From Rhodovulum visakhapatnamense (GTDB lineage Bacteria; Pseudomonadota; Alphaproteobacteria; Rhodobacterales; Rhodobacteraceae): DNA of 64,000 nucleotides. Under the pieces are notes generated by a model. It made no database searches. It was not told the DNA's origin and saw nothing but the letters and a program-made list of their open reading frames with translations. The first letter of the stretch is position 1. Every line of letters starts with the position of its first letter. Where the stretch lies: the NCBI RefSeq assembly GCF_004365965.1, contig NZ_SOEB01000018.1, forward strand, positions 1 to 64,000, given 5' to 3'. Positions 18,577 to 27,423 of this stretch are shown one piece after another. The position numbers and the translations under genes were made by a program.

Positions 18577-19770
18577 ATGCCCACATTCCGCACCCCCTGG
18601 CGCGGCGCCGCGGCGGCATTCGCGCTGAACGGCTTCCTTTTGGGCGCCTGGGCCTCGCGCGTGCCCGCCGTGGCCGAGCGTCATGGCCTGTCCGAGGCCG
18701 AGCTTGGCTTCATGATCCTGCTGATGGGGCTCGGGGCGCTTGTCTCCTTCCCGCTGGCCGGCCGGCTCAGCGACGCCTTGGGCGCGGTGCGCCTGACCCG
18801 GCGGATGGCCCCGGTCTATCTGCTGAGCCTCGTTCTCGCCGGTCTGGCCCCCAGCCCCCTGACGCTGGGCGCGGCGCTGGTCCTGTTTGGCGCGGCCCAT
18901 GGCGCGATGGATGTGGCCATGAACGGCTGGGCCGCCGAGGTCGAACGCCAGATGGGCCGCTCGGTCATGTCCTCGATTCACGCGATGTGGAGCTTCGGCG
19001 CCGGGATCGGCGCGGCATCGGGGCTGGCGGCGGTCGGCCTTGGCCTGACGGTCGGGCTGCATTTCGCACTGGCCGCCCTGGCGGTCGGGGCCGCGATGGG
19101 GCCCTTCCTGTCAGTGCCCTGGACCTCGCGCATCGCCCCGCGCCAGGGCCGGGCGCCGGTCTTCGCGCTGCCTCGCGGGCCGCTGATCCTGGTCGGGCTG
19201 ATCGCGCTGTCCTCGGGCTTCGGCGAGGGCGCCATGGTCGACTGGAGCGCGATCCTGCTGCGCGAGGGCATCGGCGCCACCGAGGCGCGTGCGGCCCTGG
19301 GCTATACCGTCTATTCGGGCAGCATGGTGGCGATGCGGCTTTGCGCCGACCGGCTGGTGGTCCGCCTCGGACCGGGGCCGGTGGCGCGGGCGAGCGGGCT
19401 GACGGCGGCGCTGGGCGTGGCGCTCGTCACCGGACCGATGAGCTTTCCGCTGGCGCTGGCCGGGTTCGCGCTGATGGGGCTGGGGCTTGCGGTGCTGGTG
19501 CCTCTGGCCTTCAGCCGCGCCGCCGACGACCCCGAGATCCCGCCCGGGCAGGCCATCGCCTCGGTCGCGACCATGGGCTACGGATCGGTTCTGATGGGGC
19601 CGGCCCTGATCGGGCTGATCGCCGAGGCGACCTCGCTGCGCCTGGCCTTCATGCTGCTGGGGCTGTGCGCGCTGCTGGCCGCGGCCCTTGCGCCGGTGCT
19701 TGGCGGCAAGGGGACGCGGCCCCCCGTGGCGGCGGCCGGTCAGGACATCATGTCCTTCAGCCGGAAATAG
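18577..19770 (+). CDS. MFS transporter
   Basis: A 397-residue membrane protein with twelve predicted helices. The family loop between helices 2 and 3 reads GRLSDALGAVRLTRR. Early segments GAWASRVPAVAERHGLSE resemble YbjJ/FucP-like MFS members of unknown substrate. The ATG at 18577 follows GGAGG at 18566-18570. Its last ten codons overlap the end of the convergent FAD oxidoreductase gene by 31 bases. Confidence 0.85.
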   Translation: MPTFRTPWRGAAAAFALNGFLLGAWASRVPAVAERHGLSEAELGFMILLMGLGALVSFPLAGRLSDALGAVRLTRRMAPVYLLSLVLAGLAPSPLTLGAALVLFGAAHGAMDVAMNGWAAEVERQMGRSVMSSIHAMWSFGAGIGAASGLAAVGLGLTVGLHFALAALAVGAAMGPFLSVPWTSRIAPRQGRAPVFALPRGPLILVGLIALSSGFGEGAMVDWSAILLREGIGATEARAALGYTVYSGSMVAMRLCADRLVVRLGPGPVARASGLTAALGVALVTGPMSFPLALAGFALMGLGLAVLVPLAFSRAADDPEIPPGQAIASVATMGYGSVLMGPALIGLIAEATSLRLAFMLLGLCALLAAALAPVLGGKGTRPPVAAAGQDIMSFSRK

Positions 19771-21017
19771 GCGCCCACCACCGGCAGGAACCAGGGCTTG
19801 CCGGTATTGAACGGGATCGGCGGCCAGTCGAGCCCGCTCAGCGGGTTGGTGTCGTCCCGCCCCATCGCGATATCGGCCAGCGCCGACCCGATCAGCGTCG
19901 ACATCTGCGCGCCATGGCCGGAATAGCCCATGCCATAGATCATGCCGTCGGCCCGACCCGCGCGCGGGAAGCGGTCCTTGGTCATGCCCACGAGCCCGCC
20001 CCAGCAATGGTCGATCTCGACCCGGGCCAGATCGGGGAAGATCGCCGCCATCGAGGCGCGCAGGATCTTGCCCGATTTCGCGTCCGAGCGCTGGTCGGAC
20101 ACCGCCGAGAACCGCGCCCGTCCGCCGAAGATCAGCCGGTTGTCGGGCGACAGCCGGAAATAGTTGCCGACATTCATCGAGGTCACGCAGGTCCGGTTGC
20201 CGGGCATGGCCTGCGCGGCTTCCTCGGCGCTCAGCGGCCGGGTCGCGACGATGAAGGACCCGACCGACAGGATGCGGCGCCGGAAATAGTCAAAGGTCCG
20301 GGGCGTATAGGCGCCGGTCGCGAGGATCACCCGGTCGGCGGTCAGCGTGCCCTTGGGCGTCGTCACGGCCCAGCCGGTCACGCCCTTTTCGCGTGCCGTC
20401 ACCGGCGCGCCTTCCCAGATCACCGCGCCGTGGCGCCGGGCGGCCTCGGCCAGCCCGGTCCCATAGCGGCCCATGTGCATCATCGCCGATTTCGGATAAA
20501 GTACCGCTCCGTGAAACGCCTCGGACCCGACCTCGCCCGCCAGATCGGCGCGCTCGAGCCATCGCGTCTCGGGGTCGACCTCGCGGTGGATCAGCTCGTA
20601 ATTCGCCTTCAGCCCGTCCACATGACCCGGCTTCGAGGCCAGCTTCAGCTTGCCCGACCAGCGGAAATCGCAGTCGATGCCTTCTTCCTGCGTGATCGCC
20701 TCGATCATCCGGATCGAGGCGTCATAGGCCTTGTAAAGCCGGTGCGCGGCCTCGGCGCCCAGCGCGGTCTTGGCCTCGGCATAGCCATGGGCCACGCCGT
20801 TGTTCAGATGCCCGCCATTGCGCCCCGACCCGCCCGCGCCGACATGCGCGGCCTCAAGCAGCGCGACCTTGACGCCCGCCTTGGCCAGCTGCCGCGCCGC
20901 GTTCAGCCCGGTGAAGCCGCCGCCGATCACCGCCACGTCGAAACGCCCCGAGACCTTGTCGGGGCAGGCGCCCGCAAAGCGTGGCGCGGTCTCGTGCCAG
21001 TACGAGGAATAGTCCAT
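19740..21017 (-). CDS. FAD-dependent amine oxidoreductase (DadA/PuuB-like)
   Basis: A 425-residue flavoprotein of the DAO family. The FAD-binding motif is VAVIGGGFTGLNAARQLAK (about residues 28-46), followed by GAGGSGRNGGHLNNG. This is the pattern of gamma-glutamylputrescine oxidase and related amine oxidoreductases, with a C-terminal GMGYSGHGAQMSTLIG. It probably oxidises a primary or secondary amine to an imine. The ATG at 21017 has GGAG upstream; the frame is open to 21149 without similarity. It follows the HAD hydrolase gene by 13 bases, forming a two-gene operon. Confidence 0.87.
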   Translation of the reverse strand: MDYSSYWHETAPRFAGACPDKVSGRFDVAVIGGGFTGLNAARQLAKAGVKVALLEAAHVGAGGSGRNGGHLNNGVAHGYAEAKTALGAEAAHRLYKAYDASIRMIEAITQEEGIDCDFRWSGKLKLASKPGHVDGLKANYELIHREVDPETRWLERADLAGEVGSEAFHGAVLYPKSAMMHMGRYGTGLAEAARRHGAVIWEGAPVTAREKGVTGWAVTTPKGTLTADRVILATGAYTPRTFDYFRRRILSVGSFIVATRPLSAEEAAQAMPGNRTCVTSMNVGNYFRLSPDNRLIFGGRARFSAVSDQRSDAKSGKILRASMAAIFPDLARVEIDHCWGGLVGMTKDRFPRAGRADGMIYGMGYSGHGAQMSTLIGSALADIAMGRDDTNPLSGLDWPPIPFNTGKPWFLPVVGAYFRLKDMMS

Positions 21018-21030
21018 CGCCCGTCTCCGC

Positions 21031-21696
21031 CTACAGCCCGACGACGCCGGCCAGCCCCGAGATGTCGTTGATCTCGGTATAGCCGTAATAGGGGTTCGCC
21101 GGTTCGTGGCCGCGATTGACCCAGACCTTGTTGACGATGCCCAGATCATGCGCGGTCATCAGGTCGTAGCGGAAGGACGAGGACACATGCAGGATGTCCT
21201 CGGGCCCGACGCCGAGGCTGTCGAGCATGTATTCGAAGCCGCGCATCCGGGGCTTGTAGGACTGCGCGTCCTCGGCGGTGAATACATGGGCGAAGGGCGC
21301 GCCCAGCCGGGCCACGTTCTGGTGGATCTGGGCATTGTCGGCATTCGACAGGATCACCAGCGGGATTTCGTGCGCCACCTTCGAAAGCCCCGCCGGCACG
21401 TCGGGATGCGGCCCCCAGCTCGGCACCAGATCGTAGATCCTGGCGGCCTCGGCCGGGTCGAAGGGCAGACCGTTGGCCTTGCAGGTCCGCTCGACCGCAT
21501 TATGGACGACCTCGGCATAGGGCTTCCAGGCGCCCAGCACCTCGTCCAGCCGGTAGGCCGCGAAATTCCTGATGAATTTTGCCAGTTTCTCGGGCGACAG
21601 ACGGGGCCCCCAGATTTCGGTGGCGGCCTCGGCCATCGCGAAATGGATCAGCGTGCCGTGGCAATCGAAGGTGATGTATTTCGGGCGGAAGGTCAT
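21031..21696 (-). CDS. HAD-superfamily hydrolase, haloacid dehalogenase type II
   Basis: A 221-residue cytoplasmic HAD enzyme. The nucleophile motif is FDCHGTLI (Asp10), motif II is VILSNADN, motif III lies in SYKPRMRGFEY, and motif IV is followed by HVSSSFRYDLMTAHDLG. This layout matches type II haloacid dehalogenases, which hydrolyse 2-haloacids, although many relatives are phosphatases of unknown substrate. It is upstream of and co-transcribed with the FAD oxidoreductase. A second type II HAD gene is at 26584-27324. Confidence 0.87.
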   Translation of the reverse strand: MTFRPKYITFDCHGTLIHFAMAEAATEIWGPRLSPEKLAKFIRNFAAYRLDEVLGAWKPYAEVVHNAVERTCKANGLPFDPAEAARIYDLVPSWGPHPDVPAGLSKVAHEIPLVILSNADNAQIHQNVARLGAPFAHVFTAEDAQSYKPRMRGFEYMLDSLGVGPEDILHVSSSFRYDLMTAHDLGIVNKVWVNRGHEPANPYYGYTEINDISGLAGVVGL

Positions 21697-21921
21697 GGGG
21701 GTCTCCGGTCAGTTCCGCCAGAGCATGCGCCCGGCACGACGGAAGACCTTGCCGCCTTTGCCCGCAGGGGCGCATGAAATTGCGTATCGTCCCCGGGCCG
21801 CGGCAGGTCGTGCCGCCAGAGCGCCAAGAACGGCCGCATCGCGCGGGGCGCCGCGGGCATTCTGGGGACAGCGCCGCGGAGCCCCTGCCCCGCCCCACCC
21901 CGGAACCGGATCAAAGACCCC

Positions 21922-23031
21922 ATGCCCCCCGAACTGATGCTTGCCCATCTCGTCGCCTTCCGCACCGTCGCCGGACGGCCGAACGGGGCGCTGATCGACT
22001 TCGTCCGCGACTATCTGATCGAGAACGGCGTGCCCTTCTCGGTGATCGCGGGGCCCGAGGGCGACCGGTTCAACCTCTTCGCCAGCATCGGCCCCGTGGG
22101 CGTGCCGGGCTATATCCTGTCGGGCCATGTCGATGTCGTCCCCGCGGGCGAGCCGGACTGGCGGGCCGATCCCTTCACGCTGCGCGAAGAGGCCGGGCGG
22201 CTGATCGGGCGCGGCGCCTGCGACATGAAGGGGTTTGTCGCCGCCGTGCTGTCGGCCGTGCCGGATCTGGCGCGGCGCGAACTGGCCGCCCCCATCCATA
22301 TCGCGCTCTCTTATGACGAAGAGGCCGGCTGCCTTGGGGTGCCGCATCTGATCAAGCGGCTGCCGACGCTTTGCGCGGCACCTCTGGGCTGTATCGTCGG
22401 CGAACCGACCGGGCTGGTGCCGGTGCTGCGCCACAAGGGCAAGGCCACGATCCGCGTCTCGGCCGAAGGCATCTCGGGGCACAGCTCGCGCCCCGATCTG
22501 GGCTGCAACGCGATCCACCGGCTGATCCCGGTGCTGACGGCGGCCCGGGCGCAGTCGGCCGCGCTCGAGTCCGGGGCGCAGGACCCGCATTTCGCCCCGC
22601 CCTGGTCGACGCTGCAGGTCGGCACGGTTTCGGGCGGGCAGGCGGTCAATATCCTGCCCGCCGCAGCTCAGGCAATGATCGAGGCGCGCGCCATCGCGGG
22701 CGTCGATCCGCAGGGTCTGCTGGCCCCGGTCATCGCCGCCGCGGGCGAGGGTGTGACGGTCGAGCTTCAGTCCGCCTACCCTGCGCTCTCGCTTGACGAG
22801 GCCAGCCCGCTGGCCGCACTCGCCGCCGATATCTCGGGCCATACGCCGCTTGCGGCGGTCAGCTTCGGAACCGAGGCAGGGCTTTTCCAGGCAGCAGGTG
22901 TGCCGTCCGTGGTCTGTGGCCCCGGCGACATCGCCCGCGCTCACAAGCCCGAGGAATATCTGACGGTCGACGAACTGCATGCCGCGCGGGCAATGGCGCT
23001 GCGGCTTGGCGACCGGCTCGCGGCCGCCTGA
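21922..23031 (+). CDS. argE: Acetylornithine deacetylase-like M20 amidohydrolase
   Basis: A 369-residue zinc-dependent M20 family enzyme. Metal ligands and catalytic residues are visible: His in SGHVDVVP, the bridging Asp in GACDMKGF, and the catalytic/metal Glu pair in SYDEEAG. The dimerisation domain follows (GISGHSSRPDLGCNAI). Best match to ArgE, which removes acetyl from N-acetylornithine. In this catabolic neighbourhood it may act on another N-acyl amino acid or polyamine derivative. The ATG at 21922 has only a weak purine stretch upstream. The gene is divergent from the HAD/FAD operon. Confidence 0.85.
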   Translation: MPPELMLAHLVAFRTVAGRPNGALIDFVRDYLIENGVPFSVIAGPEGDRFNLFASIGPVGVPGYILSGHVDVVPAGEPDWRADPFTLREEAGRLIGRGACDMKGFVAAVLSAVPDLARRELAAPIHIALSYDEEAGCLGVPHLIKRLPTLCAAPLGCIVGEPTGLVPVLRHKGKATIRVSAEGISGHSSRPDLGCNAIHRLIPVLTAARAQSAALESGAQDPHFAPPWSTLQVGTVSGGQAVNILPAAAQAMIEARAIAGVDPQGLLAPVIAAAGEGVTVELQSAYPALSLDEASPLAALAADISGHTPLAAVSFGTEAGLFQAAGVPSVVCGPGDIARAHKPEEYLTVDELHAARAMALRLGDRLAAA

Positions 23032-23182
23032 ACGCGGCATATCGTGTCGCGCGAGCAGGGCGCACCACAGAAAATGCCGCCCGGTCCGGCGATCCGGTGG
23101 CTTCTGCCGGGGTCGCGCCCCTAGCCTTCGGGGCAGGCGGCGCCCCGGCGCCCCACCCGGCGCCCGAACGGATGGAGGTTCA

Positions 23183-23995
23183 ATGATCCCGATCGTGCCT
23201 TTCGACGACAGCCATCTGGCGGATGGCGTGCGGCTCTCGCAGCAGGCGGGCTGGCCGCATCGGCGCGAGGACTGGGCGCTGGTCCTGTCGGTCTCGACCG
23301 GCGTGGCCGCGCTTGACGCCGAGGGCCGCGTCGTGGGAACCGCCTTCTGTTCCACCTTCGGGGACCGGGCCGCGCTGAACATGATCATCGTCGATGCGGC
23401 GCTGCGCGGGCAGGGGCTGGGCCGCCGTCTGATGGAGGCGGTGATCGCGCTTGCCGGCGACCGCGCGCTGTCGCTGGTCGCAACCCCCGAGGGCCGCCCG
23501 CTTTACGAAAAGCTGGGCTTTGCCGCCACCGGCGAGATCGTGCAGCATCAGGGCGAGGTGGTCCGCCATCTGCCGCCGCCAGGGCTGCCGGTACGAACCG
23601 GCGGGGCCGATGATCTCGACCGGATCGCCGCCATGGACCGGGCCGCGACCGGCGCCGACCGGCGCGCGCTGCTGACAAGGATCGCCGCCTCGGGCCGGAT
23701 CCTGATGGCCGAAGGCGGGTTCGCGATGCTGCGCGAGTTCGGCCGGGGCACCGTTCTGGGCCCGCTTGCGGCCGACACCCCGCTGACCGCCCGGGCGCTG
23801 ATTGCGGCCGCGGCCCAGGGGATGCCGGGCCGGTTCCTGCGGATCGACACCCGGCCCGGCCTCGGCCTCGGGCCGCTTCTGCAAGAAATCGGCCTGCCGC
23901 ATGTGGGCGGCGGGACGGAAATGCACCGGGGCCCCGCCCCCAGGCGCGACAACAGTTTCACAACCCATGCCCTCGCCTCGCAGGCCCTGGGCTGA
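23183..23995 (+). CDS. GNAT-family N-acetyltransferase (two-domain)
   Basis: A 270-residue protein. The first half is a typical GNAT domain with the acetyl-CoA loop LRGQGLGRRLM near residue 80 and LYEKLGFAATG at its end. The second half looks like a degenerate second acetyltransferase-like domain (AAAQGMPGRFLRID). It starts at ATG 23183 with GGAGG upstream and lies 18 bases before the aminotransferase gene, so the two are probably co-transcribed. The substrate is unknown; N-acetylation of an amine next to an ArgE-like deacylase is noteworthy. Confidence 0.82.
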   Translation: MIPIVPFDDSHLADGVRLSQQAGWPHRREDWALVLSVSTGVAALDAEGRVVGTAFCSTFGDRAALNMIIVDAALRGQGLGRRLMEAVIALAGDRALSLVATPEGRPLYEKLGFAATGEIVQHQGEVVRHLPPPGLPVRTGGADDLDRIAAMDRAATGADRRALLTRIAASGRILMAEGGFAMLREFGRGTVLGPLAADTPLTARALIAAAAQGMPGRFLRIDTRPGLGLGPLLQEIGLPHVGGGTEMHRGPAPRRDNSFTTHALASQALG

Positions 23996-24013
23996 ATTTC
24001 GGAGACCGCAGCC

Positions 24014-25390
24014 ATGTTGTCGAATTCGCTGATCGAGCTCGATCGCGCGCATCTTGTTCACCCGGTCGCCTCCTGGCAGGGCCACGAGGCGCGCGGCGTT
24101 CGTCTTCTGCAATCGGCCAAGGGCGCCACCGTCACCGATGCCGAAGGCCGCGAGTTGATCGACGGCTTCGCCGGGCTCTGGTGCGTCAATGCGGGCTATG
24201 GCCATGACAGCATCGTCGAGGCCGCCGCGGAACAGATGCGCCGCCTGCCCTATGCGACGGGCTATTTCGACCTTGGCGCCGAGGCCCCGATCCGGCTGGC
24301 CGCCGCTCTGGCCGAGCGCGCCCCGGGCGATCTGAACCACATCTACTTCGCTCTCGGCGGGTCGGATTCGGTCGACAGCACGATCCGCTTCGTGCGCTAT
24401 TACTGGCATGCGAAGGGCCAGCCCGGCCGCGACCAGTTCATCTCGGTCGCCCAGGGCTATCACGGCTCGACCACGATGGGCGCAGGCCTGACCGCCCTGC
24501 CGTCCTTCCATACCGGCTTCGGCGTGCCCTATGAGTGGCAGCACAAGATTTCGTCCCATTACAGCTACCGCAATCCGGTGGGCGACGATCCCGAGGCCAT
24601 TACCGCCGCCTCGGTCGCCGAACTGAAGGCCAAGATCGAACAGATCGGCCCCGAGCGTGTCGCCGCCTTCTATGTGGAACCGATCCAGGGTTCGGGGGGC
24701 GTGCTGGTGCCGCCGCCGGGCTGGGTCAAGGCGATGCGCGAGACCTGCCGCGACTATGGCGTGCTGTTCGTCGCCGACGAGGTCATCACCGGCTTCGGCC
24801 GCACCGGCCCGCTGTTCGCCTGCGAGGACGAAGGGATCGTGCCCGACCTGATGACCACCGCCAAGGGGCTGACCTCGGGCTATGTGCCGATGGGCGCGGT
24901 CTTCATGGCCGATCATGTCTACGAGACCATCGCCGAGGGCGCCGGCGCCGCGGCCGTGGGCCATGGCTTCACCTATTCGGCGCATCCGGTCTCGGCCGCC
25001 GTCGCGCTTGAGGTGCTGCGGCTCTACGAGGACGGCGGCCTGCTGGAAAACGGCCGCAAGATGGGGGCGCGGCTGATGGCGGGGCTGCAGGGGCTTGCCG
25101 ATCACCCGCTGGTGGGCGACGTGCGCGGGCGGGGCATGCTGGCCGCCATCGAGATGGTGACCGACAAGGCCAAGAAGACCCCGGTTCCGGCCGAGCTGAA
25201 CGCCGCGACCCGGCTTTTCGACCGCGCCTGGGACCAGGGCCTGGTGATCCGCGCCTTCGCCAACGGCATCTTCGGCTATGCGCCGCCGCTTTGCTGCACC
25301 GAGGCCGAGATCGACGCCATCGTCGAGCGCACCCGCAAGGTGCTGGACCTGACGCTGGACGATCCCGAGATCCGGCAGGCGATGGCCTGA
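24014..25390 (+). CDS. Class III aminotransferase (putrescine/diamine- or omega-amino acid-pyruvate type)
   Basis: A 458-residue PLP enzyme with the pattern of SpuC/omega-amino acid:pyruvate aminotransferases: GFAGLWCVNAGYGH, PYATGYFDLG, ALGGSDSVDSTIR, QGYHGSTTMG, VADEVITGFGRTG, and the PLP lysine in TTAKGLTSGYVPMG. Acts on a terminal amine with pyruvate as likely acceptor. GGAG lies upstream of the ATG. Its stop overlaps the next gene's ATG (ATGA), which couples it to the GhrA-like reductase. Confidence 0.9.
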   Translation: MLSNSLIELDRAHLVHPVASWQGHEARGVRLLQSAKGATVTDAEGRELIDGFAGLWCVNAGYGHDSIVEAAAEQMRRLPYATGYFDLGAEAPIRLAAALAERAPGDLNHIYFALGGSDSVDSTIRFVRYYWHAKGQPGRDQFISVAQGYHGSTTMGAGLTALPSFHTGFGVPYEWQHKISSHYSYRNPVGDDPEAITAASVAELKAKIEQIGPERVAAFYVEPIQGSGGVLVPPPGWVKAMRETCRDYGVLFVADEVITGFGRTGPLFACEDEGIVPDLMTTAKGLTSGYVPMGAVFMADHVYETIAEGAGAAAVGHGFTYSAHPVSAAVALEVLRLYEDGGLLENGRKMGARLMAGLQGLADHPLVGDVRGRGMLAAIEMVTDKAKKTPVPAELNAATRLFDRAWDQGLVIRAFANGIFGYAPPLCCTEAEIDAIVERTRKVLDLTLDDPEIRQAMA

Positions 25391-26298
25391 TGGCCTTTCT
25401 GCTGCTGTCCTACCCAGAACGCGGTGCCATCTGGCGCCGTGTTTTTCACGAGGCGGGCGAGGATCTGTGGGTCGGCACGGACGAGGTCCGGGACGCGGCC
25501 GCCGTCACCCATCTGGCCTGCTGGCAACCGCCGGACCTGTCCGCCTATCCCAACCTGCGGGTGCTTCTGTCGGTGGGTGCAGGCGTCGATCACATGCCGC
25601 CGCTGCCGCCGGGAGTGGCGCTGGTCCGCACCGTCGCGCCGGGGATCGACAGAATGGTGCGCGACTGGGTGGTGATGGGCACGCTGATGCTGCATCGCGA
25701 CATGCCCGCCTATCTGGACGCCGCCCGGCAGGGCCGCTGGTGCCAGCGCCCGGTGCGACTGGCCGGCTCGCGCCGGGTCGGAATCATGGGGATGGGGCGG
25801 ATCGGGCGGCTGGCCGCGGAAACCCTCGCGGGCCTCGGCTTCGAGGTCGCGGGCTGGAGCCGGTCCGGCACGCCGGTGCCCGGGATCGAGATCCATGGCG
25901 CGGCCGGGCTCGACGCCTTTCTTGCCCGCACCGACATCCTGATCTGCCTGCTTCCGCTGACCGGCAGCACCCGCGGCATCCTGAACGCCGGTCTCTTTGC
26001 GAAGCTGCCCCAAGGCGCGCATCTGGTCCATGCCGGGCGTGGCGCGCAGCTCGACATGGCGGCGCTGTCGGGCGCGCTCGATGCAGGCCGTCTGGCCTCG
26101 GCCATGCTCGATGTGACCGCCCCCGAGCCGCTGCCGGCAGACCATCCCGCCTGGGCCGATCCGCGGATCGTCATCACCCCCCATGTCGCGGCCAATACCG
26201 ACCCCGAGGAAGGCGCCCGCCATGCGCTGGCGGTGCTGATGGCCTGGCGCGCAGGTCAGACCCTGCCGGGACTTGTCGATCCCGAGGCCGGGTATTGA
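25390..26298 (+). CDS. Glyoxylate/hydroxypyruvate reductase A-like D-2-hydroxyacid dehydrogenase
   Basis: A 302-residue NAD(P)-dependent dehydrogenase of the GhrA branch. The nucleotide-binding motif is GIMGMGRIGRLAAE (about residues 133-146), the substrate-binding arginine lies in HAGRGAQLD, and the catalytic His in ITPHVAANT near the C-terminus. It reduces glyoxylate or another 2-oxoacid, fitting removal of the oxoacid formed by the coupled transaminase. The ATG at 25390 overlaps the previous TGA by one base. A 285-base region without an obvious gene follows. Confidence 0.9.
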   Translation: MAFLLLSYPERGAIWRRVFHEAGEDLWVGTDEVRDAAAVTHLACWQPPDLSAYPNLRVLLSVGAGVDHMPPLPPGVALVRTVAPGIDRMVRDWVVMGTLMLHRDMPAYLDAARQGRWCQRPVRLAGSRRVGIMGMGRIGRLAAETLAGLGFEVAGWSRSGTPVPGIEIHGAAGLDAFLARTDILICLLPLTGSTRGILNAGLFAKLPQGAHLVHAGRGAQLDMAALSGALDAGRLASAMLDVTAPEPLPADHPAWADPRIVITPHVAANTDPEEGARHALAVLMAWRAGQTLPGLVDPEAGY

Positions 26299-26583
26299 GC
26301 CCGGTATCGCACCGGCCAGCGCCGCAACCGGATATGCCGCGTGCGGGCCGGATTCGGTAGTTTCTGCCGCGGCGCCCGGATCTTTCGCACATTCCGCTTT
26401 TGCGCCAGCGGCACACTCAGGCGAGGCGCAGGCGCTCCGGGATCGCGGACGGCCTGAAATACAAGGGCGAAACGACAGGAAACGTCCCACCCCGCCCCGG
26501 CAAGACACCCCCGGCGCCCGGGTGCCGCAGACAGAAGAATGTTCCATGGCGGATGCCATGGCCGCATGAAGGAGAGGCCGATC

Positions 26584-27324
26584 ATGGACGACCAAACCGC
26601 CGAGACGCAGGTCATGCCGCTCACCCGGTTCGACTATGTCAGCTTCGACGTGGTCGGCACGCTGATCGACTTCGAGGGCGCCATCAAGGCCGGGCTCGAC
26701 GCCATCGCGAAAGCCGCGGGCATCGATCTGGACGGCGAGGCTGCGCTGAGCGTCTATCGCGCCGCGCGCTACGAGCCCGACGCGCTGAAATTCCCCGACG
26801 ATCTGGGCCGCTGCTACGGGCGCATCGCCGCCGCATTCGGTCTGCCCGACACCCCCGAGGCGCGCCAGAGCATGATCGACGCGGTGGGCGAGGCGCAGCC
26901 CTTCCCCGACAGCGCCGAGGCGCTGGCCCGGCTGGCCAGACGCTACAAGCTGATCGCGATGACCAATGCCCGCCGCTGGGCCTACGAGAAATACGCCGCC
27001 AAGCTGGGCGAACCGTTCTGGGCGGGCTTCACCACCGACGAGACCGGCACCGAAAAGCCCGATCCGGCCTTCTTCGAACAGGTCTTCGCCCATGTCGCGG
27101 CGACCGGCGGCAGCACGGACCGGATCCTGCATACCGCGCAAAGCCAGCATCACGACATCGGCATCTCGCGCGCGCTGGGCATGACCAATTGCTGGATCCA
27201 GCGGCGCCATGCCCAGAAAGGCTATGGCGGGACCATCGAGCCCGCCGAATTCACCAAGCCCGACTACCACTTCCACAGCCTCGCGGACCTTGCCGACGCC
27301 GTCGACCGGGCCTTCGCGGACTGA
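26584..27324 (+). CDS. HAD-superfamily hydrolase, haloacid dehalogenase type II
   Basis: A 246-residue HAD enzyme paralogous to the one at 21031-21696. The nucleophile motif is SFDVVGTLIDFEGA, the substrate region contains MTNARRWAYEKYA, the lysine motif is GTEKPDPAFF, and it ends with YHFHSLADLADAVDRAF. The ATG at 26584 follows AAGGAG. It is the first gene of a run leading into the ABC transporter (99-base gap), which ties it to whatever the transporter imports. Confidence 0.87.
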   Translation: MDDQTAETQVMPLTRFDYVSFDVVGTLIDFEGAIKAGLDAIAKAAGIDLDGEAALSVYRAARYEPDALKFPDDLGRCYGRIAAAFGLPDTPEARQSMIDAVGEAQPFPDSAEALARLARRYKLIAMTNARRWAYEKYAAKLGEPFWAGFTTDETGTEKPDPAFFEQVFAHVAATGGSTDRILHTAQSQHHDIGISRALGMTNCWIQRRHAQKGYGGTIEPAEFTKPDYHFHSLADLADAVDRAFAD

Positions 27325-27423
27325 TCCGCCCTCCGGGACAGGCACTCCCGGACACGGCACATCCGGGCCGCAAACGCATGGCAAAGGCGTCCGGCCCCCC
27401 TCCAACAGGGAGACGACAAGCCC

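Noticed and set aside
26273-26569. A 98-residue frame in the gap before the second HAD gene
   Set aside because: Overlaps the end of the reductase gene, has a Pro/Ala/Arg-rich composition and no ribosome site. The 26299-26583 gap probably holds only the promoter of the next gene.
27336-27355. TCCGGG/CCCGGA inverted repeat after the second HAD gene
   Set aside because: Six-base GC-only arms with an unpaired nine-base centre are expected by chance at this GC content.
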